Positions 7,343-15,669 of a stretch of DNA of 64,000 bases are shown piece after piece. The notes under the pieces are model-generated. The model searched no databases and had not been told where the DNA came from. It was given only the letters and a program-made list of their open reading frames with translations. The DNA lies in NCBI RefSeq assembly GCF_015207605.1, contig NZ_JADEWO010000019.1:1-64000 (forward strand), in the 5' to 3' direction. Source of the DNA: Oculatella sp. LEGE 06141 (GTDB lineage: Bacteria; Cyanobacteriota; Cyanobacteriia; Elainellales; Elainellaceae). The stretch's first letter is position 1. Each line of letters starts with the position of its first letter. Made by a program: the position numbers and the translations under genes.

Positions 7343-8932
7343 TTACCTGCGACCCAATGCTGCAATGAAACGAATCACTCGGCTGGCCCAATGATTAAAG
7401 AAATGCTCGGTTAATGTGTCTTCCCCCCCCCATGCCGGAATTTTTTCACCGACCCTGGTCAAGAAGTCATACACAATAAACTGAGCAATTTTGCTTTGCT
7501 TACCAGCGGCTGAATAAATGAGTTGCACCGGATACGCGACAAACCCAACGGTTGGCAGTAGGCCAACCCAAAACGCCACCCACGGGATCTCTTGCCTGTT
7601 GAATGCGGCTTGAATCATTCGAACTACTGTATACAGGGTTCGATGCACTGGCCCACCTGCAACTAGCCATACCATCAGCATCAGTCCATCAATGAATCCT
7701 ACGGCATACAGTAGTGGAACTAATACATACTCCAAACCTTTGATCGACAGTTTAAGGCCAAGATGGACGCTGAAATCATTCAGGTAATCGCTCGCCTTCT
7801 CACTGTTCAACCGCTGCAATAAATGATCAGCTTCATCATCGTTTAACTGGTTGCGGTGATGCCATTTCTCAATTCTGGCTGCAACATACTCTCTGGCGAT
7901 CGCCAACCGATAGCGTTGGGAGGTAATGAGACAATATACTTTCAGCAGCAGCTTCCGGTAGTGAGTCGATAGCAGTTTGTTAAAGAGTGTTAGGGGAAGT
8001 TCAATCAGCAGCTTTTTGAAGCAAACGGCCACGAATCGGTCGAATTCGCGTGCGTACCAGGCTAGTGGATGTTGCGTATACCAACGGGCTTGCTCGTCAG
8101 TGATGTATCCTCGTTTGAGCTGATATTGAATGCTGCGATCGACCCGCCTCATCTGTTTCCACTGCTGCTGATACTGCGCCAACTGAGCGATATACCTTAA
8201 CAGAGTGACGTATTGTTCCTGACCGATCGCGGTTGTTAAATCGGCCTGGCAAGCCTTAACATACCGCCTCAACTGCTGCGTATTTACATCATCAAACAAG
8301 GCACGACGATAGTAAATGGATTTGGGCAGGTAAAACCGGAATAACTCTAAAACGTTGAGCGGAAACAGGGCAGGCACCCCCGATTCCATATCGATCCACA
8401 CAAACGATCGCGCTCTGTTCGTAGCGGTTTGCATCATGAAGTTATTCAAAGCAGAGGGGCTGCCTTTGCCCGCTTGCCAGAGCAACCCATCAAACCCAGC
8501 GGCCATTAAATGCTGTTGCAGCCGCTGCATCACGGCCAACAAAGTATCTAACTCTTGATGCTGGTGCGGTTGGAACGGTTGTTGCAAAGCAATGTGTTTG
8601 CCTGAGATAAATTGGGTATCGAGTTGATAGGCTCTGAAGGCAGGATTCCATTTTGTGGCGATCGCGTCTGCTACATCGAGCGTTCCGTCAAACCAAAAGA
8701 GAACCAGCTCTTTAAGAATTTTTCTGCGGTAATAGGCGCATGCGATCGCCCCTTCGTTCCACACATAGGGATTGGGCGCGCCAAAAAAGATGTAATGAAT
8801 GAACGTGGCTATTTTGTCTTCAAAGAATATCTTGCGGGCAACGTTGCCCTGGTGGGAATCGACCAAAAAGACCTGCCCCGATCGCCCTGCACCCAACAGT
8901 TTGACGCTTGAACCCTGCTGCAACTCTGTCAT
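7343..8932 (-). CDS. Kinase-like protein with C-terminal membrane region
   Basis: 529 aa. The first 200 residues resemble a divergent protein-kinase fold: a glycine loop LGAGRSGQVFLV (13-24), a possible beta-3 lysine in ARKIFF, SALNNFM in place of the catalytic loop and WIDMESGVP in place of DFG. The classical HRD motif is absent. Residues about 200-380 are helical, rich in Tyr/Gln/Arg. Hydrophobic segments near 405-440 and 455-480 suggest membrane anchoring. It may be an atypical or pseudo-kinase of the ABC1/lipopolysaccharide-kinase kind. Function unknown; the gene stands alone between intergenic gaps. The stretch 8933-9205 upstream holds its probable promoter and nothing else visible. Confidence 0.75.
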   Translation of the reverse strand: MTELQQGSSVKLLGAGRSGQVFLVDSHQGNVARKIFFEDKIATFIHYIFFGAPNPYVWNEGAIACAYYRRKILKELVLFWFDGTLDVADAIATKWNPAFRAYQLDTQFISGKHIALQQPFQPHQHQELDTLLAVMQRLQQHLMAAGFDGLLWQAGKGSPSALNNFMMQTATNRARSFVWIDMESGVPALFPLNVLELFRFYLPKSIYYRRALFDDVNTQQLRRYVKACQADLTTAIGQEQYVTLLRYIAQLAQYQQQWKQMRRVDRSIQYQLKRGYITDEQARWYTQHPLAWYAREFDRFVAVCFKKLLIELPLTLFNKLLSTHYRKLLLKVYCLITSQRYRLAIAREYVAARIEKWHHRNQLNDDEADHLLQRLNSEKASDYLNDFSVHLGLKLSIKGLEYVLVPLLYAVGFIDGLMLMVWLVAGGPVHRTLYTVVRMIQAAFNRQEIPWVAFWVGLLPTVGFVAYPVQLIYSAAGKQSKIAQFIVYDFLTRVGEKIPAWGGEDTLTEHFFNHWASRVIRFIAALGRR

Positions 8933-9205
8933 CTTTTAACGGCCAATAAACCATTCAACACTTGACCACAGCAACAGGGGAACAGCAGGCGTTCATGCAA
9001 CGCCATCACGTCAACACTATCATGGTTAATGCCACGACGATCGCTGTTTAACACCCGATTCGACCCCAGCGTGCTAGAAAGGGAATCCTCGCCAGCGGTT
9101 CGCTTATTGTTTCACCGTTGTGTTAATCCGTCGTCTAGCTTTTGTCTTAGATGTTGAGGGTTGATGTAGAGGTCATGGCGATCGCTCTATCCCAATGGGA
9201 GCATC

Positions 9206-9598
9206 TTAGTCAATGCGGTAGCGCGTCAGCCGCTTGACTAGCTCGCGGGACAGTCCCAACTCTTGCACCAGCGCATCTTCCACCTCAGCAAACTCCGTCA
9301 CCGGAAAATCCATCTCTAGCTCTCGCAAAATAGAGTCGCTGGTTTTCACTGTGACTTCGGTTACGTCTTCTCGTCGGTCAATTTCTGCTTCGATCGCCAC
9401 AATCCGCACCGTGAGAGAAAGGTTAACCTGAGGCTGCTCATCTGACTGGAGCTGAACCGTTGTTTCATAAGCATGAGACATAACCCGTTCTGTAATCCAG
9501 CCGGTGCCCAATAGGAACCCTAGCCCAACCAGAGGCAGCGGCAACCAAACGGCTAAATTCAATCTGCTCAAAGACGATCGCCAGGAAGATTTAAGCAT
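9206..9598 (-). CDS. Membrane-anchored hypothetical protein
   Basis: 130 aa. One N-terminal hydrophobic segment (about 15-36, LAVWLPLPLVGLGFLLGTGW) is preceded by arginines and followed by an exported-looking, acidic soluble domain with regular beta pattern (VNLSLTVRIVAIEAEI, VTEVTVKTSD). I do not recognise the family. It is divergent from the OmpR regulator 60 bases away, so the two may share a regulatory region at 9599-9658. Confidence 0.65.
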   Translation of the reverse strand: MLKSSWRSSLSRLNLAVWLPLPLVGLGFLLGTGWITERVMSHAYETTVQLQSDEQPQVNLSLTVRIVAIEAEIDRREDVTEVTVKTSDSILRELEMDFPVTEFAEVEDALVQELGLSRELVKRLTRYRID

Positions 9599-9658
9599 GA
9601 GAATGTAGAAGGCTGTAAAACGCCAGTGTGATGTAGAAAAGGGTAGTCTAGGTACGAT

Positions 9659-10339
9659 ATGAGAATTCTACTGGTGGAAGACGACCCGGAACAATTAGAG
9701 CCGCTTCGCACCGTTCTCATCAAATCGGGGCATGTGGTGGATGGTGTCGAAGATGGTGCGATCGCCCAACAGCTAATTTATGCCAAACCCTACGATTTAT
9801 TAATTTTGGATTGGCTGTTACCCAACGTTAGCGGCATTGACCTCTGCAAACAATTCCGCCAGGCAGGGAAGACCGCTCCTGTTTTAATGCTGACCGCCAG
9901 AGACGCGATCGCCGATAAAGTGACGGGGCTGGATGTGGGGGCAGATGATTATTTAGTCAAACCCGTGAATGCAATGGAACTGCTGGCACGGGTGCGGGCA
10001 CTGGGACGGCGATCGCCCCTGTGGCAAGGAGACAGCCTGCATCTTGATGACCTTCAGCTTCACCTCACGACTCTCATGCTAGAGCGGCAAGGTACGACGG
10101 CCTCGCTGTCCGGACGGGAGTTTCAGCTTATGGAATACCTGATGCGCCATCCCAAACAAGTGTTAAGCCGTGATCAAATTGAGCAATCGCTGTGGGAGTG
10201 GAATACCTTCCCGGAGAGCAAAGCGGTGGCCACACTGGTATACCGCTTGCGGCAGCGCTTACAGACGGTCGGTGCAGACGAGTGGCTACAAACGATTTAT
10301 GGCATGGGTTATCGCCTTGCTCCACCCGAAAGGGAATGA
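9659..10339 (+). CDS. OmpR/PhoB-family response regulator, RppA-like
   Basis: 226 aa. The receiver occupies 1-115 with acidic residues EDD at 7-9, phospho-Asp51 in LILDWLLPN and Lys101 in YLVKP. The winged-helix DNA-binding domain occupies about 130-222 (SGREFQLMEYLMRHPKQVLS, TLVYRLRQRL, YGMGYRL). The layout resembles cyanobacterial RppA/NrsR regulators, which usually sit directly before their kinase. Here no kinase follows immediately; the next one starts at 12021 after a lipoprotein and a receiver gene. Start ATG 9659. It probably works with the 12021 kinase, but that is inference. Confidence 0.88.
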   Translation: MRILLVEDDPEQLEPLRTVLIKSGHVVDGVEDGAIAQQLIYAKPYDLLILDWLLPNVSGIDLCKQFRQAGKTAPVLMLTARDAIADKVTGLDVGADDYLVKPVNAMELLARVRALGRRSPLWQGDSLHLDDLQLHLTTLMLERQGTTASLSGREFQLMEYLMRHPKQVLSRDQIEQSLWEWNTFPESKAVATLVYRLRQRLQTVGADEWLQTIYGMGYRLAPPERE

Positions 10340-10479
10340 GCAAACTCTACTCATCACTGGGATTTGGCGATCGCTTCGGTACTGTAGAGACGTATATCAT
10401 CCGGTAGTGAACGAGGCGATCGTCTACCTGTAATCTAATCACTGTGAACTTGGTGTGATGTTTGTCCTTCATTCTTAGA

Positions 10480-10653
10480 GGATGTCTTAAAAGTGCTAAG
10501 CTCCAACTCGAACCGCCCCCTAATCCCCCAATTTTGGCTTCGACGTGAGCGCTCAGCCGAACGGGGACTTCCGAATCAATTCTGTTTCAAAGTCCCCCAA
10601 AATTGGGGGATTTAGGGGGCTAATTTAGAATGTTGAGCCATTCTCAGACACCC
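10480..10653. mobile_element. MITE-like element, copy 1
   Basis: 174 bp with terminal inverted repeats GGATGTCT / AGACACCC and flanking direct repeats TCTTAGA (10473-10479) and TCTTAGG (10654-10660). Inner arms CCCCCTAATCCCCCAATTTT and its reverse complement make nearly the whole element a long hairpin around an asymmetric centre containing CGACGTGAGCGCTCAGCCG. Copy 2 at 25661 is almost identical. It encodes nothing. It fills most of the gap between the OmpR regulator and the lipoprotein gene. Confidence 0.85.
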
Positions 10654-10710
10654 TCTTAGGAATAGGCACAGACCACTCCATTCGATGTATAGATTCTAGA
10701 GAGAACCACC

Positions 10711-11088
10711 ATGAAACGTATCATTCTTTTAACCAGTTTGGCGATCGCGGCTTTGGCGGCCTGTACGCCTGCGGCAGACCAAACGGCTCAACCCGTCCCC
10801 ACGACTCAAGCTAGCCCTCCGGCCCAGCAACCGCAGACAAATACGGAAACGGCTCAAAATCCCAACTCGGTAACCATTTCCGGTGAAGTTGTCCGCGTAG
10901 AAGACGATGACGTTATCATCAACGACGGCACTCAAGAAATTCGCGTCGATGCAGATGATGATGTGTTGCGGCAGGCCAACCTGGCAGCGGGCGATCAAAT
11001 TACCGTCGTTGGAGAGTATGACAACAACGAATTTGATGCAGTCACCATTACGCTAGAAAGCGGTGAAACGCTGGTTGTAGACGACTAA
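10711..11088 (+). CDS. Lipoprotein with bacterial OB-fold
   Basis: 125 aa. The signal peptide MKRIILLTSLAIAALAAC ends in lipobox LAAC, so Cys18 would carry the lipid. Residues 19-50 are a Pro/Gln/Thr-rich tether. Residues about 53-125 form a small beta domain: VTISGEVVRVEDDDVIINDG, then VDADDDV and GDQITVVGEYDNN. This is the pattern of OB-fold stress proteins of the YgiW/YdeI (BOF) type. The domain is very acidic. Located in the envelope, ligand unknown. Upstream is MITE copy 1, 57 bases away, which may affect its promoter. Confidence 0.8.
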   Translation: MKRIILLTSLAIAALAACTPAADQTAQPVPTTQASPPAQQPQTNTETAQNPNSVTISGEVVRVEDDDVIINDGTQEIRVDADDDVLRQANLAAGDQITVVGEYDNNEFDAVTITLESGETLVVDD

Positions 11089-11393
11089 ACTGCTGATAGA
11101 TTGGCACCTGATGTCAGAGGTGCTGATAGGGACGTGGCATAACCCTGCGGGAAGCAAGCGACGGGCAAGACATCTGAGTTTATTTCAGGGTTGACCTGCT
11201 GGGTGCTACGCCCTTAGAGGCATTCGCTATGTTTCAAGTTGAAATGGGCATAGAGATGAGCAACAACTATTCAACGGTGATGGCGATCGCCACCACCAAT
11301 CCCTTAGCCAATCCTTTGGTTAGCAGGGTAAAGCAAAACCAGGGGCGATCGAGTCATCAAACGGTTGACTTAATGCAGCCGAATTTCAACAAG

Positions 11394-11747
11394 ATGAACC
11401 GCATCTTAATTGTTGAGGATCAACCGCGAATCGCTGCTTTTTTAGAGAAAGGGTTGCGGCAGGCAGGATTCATTACCACGGTTGCTCAGGATGGTTGGGA
11501 AGCGTGGCATTTAACCAGCAATGAGCCGTTTGATCTCATCATTCTAGATTTGATGCTGCCCGATCGCCACGGATTTGATGTGCTTCAAGATCTTCGCCAC
11601 GAGGGGTATCACTTGCCTATCATGATCTTGACGGCTTCAGACAGTTTGCAAAATCGAGAACTTGGCTTTCAATATGGCGCAAATGATTACCTGATGAAGC
11701 CATTTAAGTTTTCAGACCTGCTCGAACGAGTTCGGGCACTGCTGTAG
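11394..11747 (+). CDS. Receiver-only response regulator, second copy
   Basis: 117 aa from ATG 11394 (MNRILIVED). Frames open from ATG 11229 add 55 residues without domain character. The receiver is complete: ED at 8-9, phospho-Asp52 in LDLMLPD, MILTAS and YLMKPF with the conserved Lys. It stops right after alpha-5 (LLERVRALL), again lacking the winged helix. The histidine kinase at 12021 follows after 273 bases, longer than an operon spacing, in which I see no gene. The arrangement copies the 4667/5051 pair, but the sequences are clearly different. Confidence 0.85.
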   Translation: MNRILIVEDQPRIAAFLEKGLRQAGFITTVAQDGWEAWHLTSNEPFDLIILDLMLPDRHGFDVLQDLRHEGYHLPIMILTASDSLQNRELGFQYGANDYLMKPFKFSDLLERVRALL

Positions 11748-12020
11748 CGCTGGTTATATCTTCCTCACGCTCTCACTGTAACAGTTCAGATATAGGCTTA
11801 CAGCAGTTCTCAATCGAGTCAGCCACAGTCTCGCCAAGATGGGTGTAGGGTTTGAGGCGTGGTGAATGCAAATGAAAATGGCTGTAATTAAGGGGCAGAG
11901 GCGATCGCTCTTCAATGTGGGTCTGCTTACTTTGCTTTACAGCTTAATATGCATGAAGTTGAGCTTCAGTACAGGCTCAAGTGCATCAACCCCAGTTAGT
12001 GAGTTTAAATCTCGATTTTC

Positions 12021-13337
12021 ATGTTCAACCGCAGTCGTCAAGACCTTGCTTGTTGGTTTACGCTCTCCATGGGAAGCATCCTGATCATCTTTGCAGGTGT
12101 GCTTTACTTTCTGGAAGCCAAAGACCAGGTGCAGGCATTTGATCGACGGCTATACGATATCTGTCAGTTTATGGCAGCGGGTGTTGAAGACGGAAATTAC
12201 CAGGATCGGCGGCGAGTGGATCTAGAAAACGTGCCAATTTTGGGAAGTGATGCCCTACCCCTGAGTACGACCCTGGTGTTTGCCCGCTGGTATAGCCCTG
12301 AACGGGAGTTAATTCAATTTTCGGGAGACATTCCACCACAGCGGTTAGAAAGCAAACTGGGGTTTCAAACCCTTGTAGAGGGCGATCGCGAACTGGCTTT
12401 CTTGCAGAGCTATACCTCAACCGTGCCGTTTGTCCGGCTGCGGCAGCTTACCTTGCCCGTGTTGCAAAACGGGGTATTGATTGGGTTTCTTCAGGTGGCC
12501 ATGCCCCTCACTCCGGTGGAAAACGACCTGTGGCAATTGCGGTTATTTCTGGTGGTTGGTGTACCCGTTGCCCTGGGTGCGATCGCCCTCACAGGCTGGT
12601 TTCTGGGTGGATTAGCCATGCAGCCGATTCGGCAATCCTACAGCCAGCTTCAGCGCTTTACGGCAGATGCATCCCACGAACTGCGGGCACCGCTGGCGGC
12701 GATCGTCAACCATGCCCACGTTGGGTTGATGAGTCCTGCCGAGCCGCAAGAGCAGCAGTTTCGGCTGGAAAAAATTGTCAAAGGAGCCGAATCGATGGGA
12801 AAACTGGTCGGCGATTTGCTGTTTCTGGCACGCAATGAAGGACGATTGGCACCGGGTTCGCTGCAATCGGTTGATGTAGTTCAGGTGTTGCGATCGCTGC
12901 TCAACGAGTTTCGCCACCAGGCTGCCATCAAAGACATCACGCTGGTGGCTGACCTGCCAGACCAACCGCTGCTGCTCAAAGCAGAGCCAGATTTGTTGCG
13001 CCAAGCCATTGCCAACCTCCTCAGCAATGCCCTACGCTACACGCCCGATGGTGGCACTGTTACCGTTAAAGCCTGCTTGCGATCGCAACGAGCCATCATG
13101 CAAATTACAGACAGCGGGGTTGGCATTGCAGACAGCGATTTACCCCATATCTTTGAGCGCTTTTATCGAGCAGATAAGGTGCGATCGCGCCATACGGGTG
13201 GCTTTGGCTTAGGGTTGGCGATCGTCCAGCAAATTGTTGAGGCTCATGCCGGAAAAATCACGGTAACAAGCCAGTTAGATCAGGGTTCCACCTTTCAAAT
13301 TGAGCTGCCTCTCCTGGCAAAATTAACGGCGAGCTGA
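12021..13337 (+). CDS. Membrane sensor histidine kinase
   Basis: 438 aa. TM1 is about 11-31 and TM2 about 173-197, enclosing a periplasmic domain of about 140 residues. No clear HAMP is seen; a short coiled segment leads to His219 in ASHELRAP (HisKA). The ATPase domain has [20 protein letters not shown] and GGFGLGLAI, all intact. Its general layout fits the RppB/NrsS-like kinases that pair with RppA-type regulators such as the one at 9659. It could phosphorylate either that regulator or the receiver at 11394. It converges with the alcohol dehydrogenase gene. Confidence 0.92.
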   Translation: MFNRSRQDLACWFTLSMGSILIIFAGVLYFLEAKDQVQAFDRRLYDICQFMAAGVEDGNYQDRRRVDLENVPILGSDALPLSTTLVFARWYSPERELIQFSGDIPPQRLESKLGFQTLVEGDRELAFLQSYTSTVPFVRLRQLTLPVLQNGVLIGFLQVAMPLTPVENDLWQLRLFLVVGVPVALGAIALTGWFLGGLAMQPIRQSYSQLQRFTADASHELRAPLAAIVNHAHVGLMSPAEPQEQQFRLEKIVKGAESMGKLVGDLLFLARNEGRLAPGSLQSVDVVQVLRSLLNEFRHQAAIKDITLVADLPDQPLLLKAEPDLLRQAIANLLSNALRYTPDGGTVTVKACLRSQRAIMQITDSGVGIADSDLPHIFERFYRADKVRSRHTGGFGLGLAIVQQIVEAHAGKITVTSQLDQGSTFQIELPLLAKLTAS

Positions 13338-13350
13338 ACCCAGAACCCAA

Positions 13351-13380
13351 TCCATCACAGTCCATCACAGTTCATCACAG
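13351..13380. repeat. Three tandem decamers
   Basis: TCCATCACAG occurs twice and is followed by TTCATCACAG, in the narrow gap between two convergent genes; the last unit includes the dehydrogenase stop codon (complement of TCA at 13375-13377). Short simple repeats of this kind arise by slippage and may vary between strains. Confidence 0.8.
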
Positions 13381-14514
13381 AGCCGCCAGGTAAATACTGC
13401 GAATATCAGCCGCACTACAGGCGCGAGGGTTGAGAGGATGACAGCCATCGGCATAGGCCACCGCCACCAGTTCATCAACCTTGTGCTCTGCCACTCCAAT
13501 TTGCGAGAGCGTTTTGGGAATCCCCACCTCTGCTTTTAACGTTTCCAGCCAGTCAATAAAGCGATCGCCCGTTGGCTCCACCCCCACCACTGCTGCCAAC
13601 ATTGCCAACTTTTCCGGAACGGCTGCCAAATTGAACTGCATGGCGTAGGGAATCATCAGCGCATTGGCTAACCCGTGATGCACGTCATACACCGTCGAGA
13701 GCGCATGGGCACAGGAATGGGTTACACCCAACCCCTTTTGAAAGGCAACCGCCCCCATCATGGCAGCGGCCAGCATATCGCTGCGAGCGTTCAAATCAGT
13801 ACCGTTGTGTACGCTGGTTGCCAAGCTTTTCGCCACCAGCCGCACGCCTTCCAGGGCAATGCCGTCACACATGGGCTGATATCCTTTGGCAAGATAGGCT
13901 TCAACGCAATGGGTCAGCGCATCCATACCCGTAGCCGCTGTAATTTTAGGCGGCAACCCCAGCAGCAATTCTGGATCGGCAAAGACCGTTTTGGGCAAGA
14001 TGTGCGGCGAAAAGATGATTTTCTTGGCGTGGGTGTCGTCATCGGAAATGACGCTGCTGCGCCCCACTTCGCTGCCGGTACCAGCGGTGGTAGGTACCGC
14101 AACCAGATACGGAATGGGTTGATCGACCGGACGAGCATCCGGCTTGCCGTCTTCGTAATCAAACAGGTTGCCCGGATGGTGTGCCATGAGCGCGATCGCT
14201 TTTCCCACGTCCATTGCGGCACCGCCACCCACGGCTGCGATCGCATCTGCCTCATGCGCCTGAAAAACACTCACCCCAGCAGTGACGTGCGACTGAACGG
14301 GATTGCCTTCCAGGTCGCTAAAGCTAGCCGCTTGCAAGCCAGCCGACTTGAACGAGTGCAGCATTTCCTCAAAGAAAGCAAGAGACACAACGCCGCGATC
14401 GGTCACCAATAGCGGACGTTGAACCCCTGCTGCCTTTAGCGCATCGGCTATTTCATGCCGCGACCCTGCCCCAAACCGAATGGTTGTTGGAAAGCAAAAT
14501 TCATAAATGCCCAT
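13375..14514 (-). CDS. Iron-type alcohol dehydrogenase
   Basis: 379 aa, normal length for group III Fe-dependent alcohol dehydrogenases. N-terminal NAD(P)-binding part: the beta strand LLVTDRGV, then GGGAAMDVGKAIAL (cofactor-binding glycine motif) and VPTTAGTGSEV. C-terminal metal part: GMDALTHCVEAYLAKGY, THSCAHALS and HHGLANALMIPY, whose Asp and three His should bind Fe or Zn. Reaction: reversible oxidation of an alcohol to the aldehyde; substrate cannot be read. The next gene on the same strand, a PhyH-type oxygenase, ends 68 bases upstream of this start, so co-transcription is possible. Confidence 0.93.
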   Translation of the reverse strand: MGIYEFCFPTTIRFGAGSRHEIADALKAAGVQRPLLVTDRGVVSLAFFEEMLHSFKSAGLQAASFSDLEGNPVQSHVTAGVSVFQAHEADAIAAVGGGAAMDVGKAIALMAHHPGNLFDYEDGKPDARPVDQPIPYLVAVPTTAGTGSEVGRSSVISDDDTHAKKIIFSPHILPKTVFADPELLLGLPPKITAATGMDALTHCVEAYLAKGYQPMCDGIALEGVRLVAKSLATSVHNGTDLNARSDMLAAAMMGAVAFQKGLGVTHSCAHALSTVYDVHHGLANALMIPYAMQFNLAAVPEKLAMLAAVVGVEPTGDRFIDWLETLKAEVGIPKTLSQIGVAEHKVDELVAVAYADGCHPLNPRACSAADIRSIYLAAL

Positions 14515-14582
14515 AGGTCGCTTCGTCTGGTGAATTGGCGGGTAAATTGGCAGATGAAGTAATGGGTGGAAATCTCAATTCC

Positions 14583-15488
14583 CTAAACTCCAACCGTTTG
14601 CCGATGATGCGATCGCACAATGGCATCGTCGCAATAGTCAGCCAGGTGGGGCGATCGATACCCGTCCTTTGTCCACAAAATGGGGAAAAAGTTTTCATCC
14701 ATCGTGGTATCACCCACCCGCTTGTAACGCCCATAGATGTAGGCGGCTCCAGTGGGTTGAAATTGGGCTTCAGAACTGAGGGTATGAACAGCGAGGCTGC
14801 GACGGGTGCGATCGGGCGATCGGTTTTTGTCTGACCCATGCCAGGTCTTACCGTGATGAATCACGCAACTTCCAGCCGCCATTTCAATTGGCACCACTGT
14901 TGGGTTCGTTACTCCGGCTTCTGCGGCAGCTCGGTGCATAGCGCTGCGGTAATCAGAGTGGGGGGCGTGAAACTCGCCCATCTGTGTGATTAATGCCCAT
15001 TGGTGCGACCCCGGCACATATTCAATCGTGCCGATCTCGGCGGTGACATCATCCAGGGCAATCCAGCAGGTAATCATTTCGGGTGGGTCAATGTAGCTGA
15101 TGTAGGTGCCATCCTGATGAAGCGCCACTTCTTTGGCTCCGGCAGGCTTCATCCAAACGCTGTCCTGCCCAATTCGTGCGCCGTTCCAGCCAGCTAGCGT
15201 AGCGCTCAAGCGTCCAATTTCGGCGGAGAGGGCGATACTGGCGATCGCCAAATCGCTTTTCCAGGCATTGCAAATTTCGCGGGTGACATCGGGCAAGCTC
15301 AACCCGGCACGCCAATGCCATTCGTCGGGATAAATTCCGGTTTCAAACTTACCGTGAAATAAGGGTTCAATGCGATCGCCCACCCGCCTGGCTAAATCTG
15401 CATCCAACAGGTTCTCAACGACCAAAAAACCATCACGATGGAAGCGCTCAATGGCTTCGGCTGTTAACTGAATCGGCTCACGATCCAT
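14583..15488 (-). CDS. Phytanoyl-CoA dioxygenase (PhyH) family protein
   Basis: 301 aa, one cupin-like domain. Fe(II) ligands are visible as His124 and Asp126 in ALHQDGTY and a distal His in HHGKTWHGS (most likely His217). The arginine in RTRRSLAVH should hold 2-oxoglutarate. This is a complete non-heme iron 2-oxoglutarate oxygenase. Substrates of the family range from fatty acyl-CoA to amino-acid derivatives and natural products, and none can be assigned here. Upstream of the alcohol dehydrogenase on the same strand, it may form a two-gene oxidation unit with it. Confidence 0.9.
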   Translation of the reverse strand: MDREPIQLTAEAIERFHRDGFLVVENLLDADLARRVGDRIEPLFHGKFETGIYPDEWHWRAGLSLPDVTREICNAWKSDLAIASIALSAEIGRLSATLAGWNGARIGQDSVWMKPAGAKEVALHQDGTYISYIDPPEMITCWIALDDVTAEIGTIEYVPGSHQWALITQMGEFHAPHSDYRSAMHRAAAEAGVTNPTVVPIEMAAGSCVIHHGKTWHGSDKNRSPDRTRRSLAVHTLSSEAQFQPTGAAYIYGRYKRVGDTTMDENFFPILWTKDGYRSPHLADYCDDAIVRSHHRQTVGV

Positions 15489-15669
15489 ACGCTGTTCCCC
15501 CGTCTTAACGTCACATGTTATAACAAGACACGGGCGATCGAGTTGTATCGCTGCGTACGGTTATGGCTAATTGACCGATAAAACGCTCAAAAACCAACCC
15601 AGGAACATTGCTCAGTTAACCAGGCGTTGGAATAGATGCTTCCCAGCAGCCTGCTTGTCAACCCATATT

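Noticed and set aside
11229-11393. N-terminal extension of the second receiver protein
   Set aside because: 55 residues without conserved pattern; the receiver fold begins exactly at MNRILIVED.
13675-14412. 245-codon frame opposite the alcohol dehydrogenase
   Set aside because: A mirror frame of a strongly conserved enzyme; His/Arg-rich reading typical of antisense.
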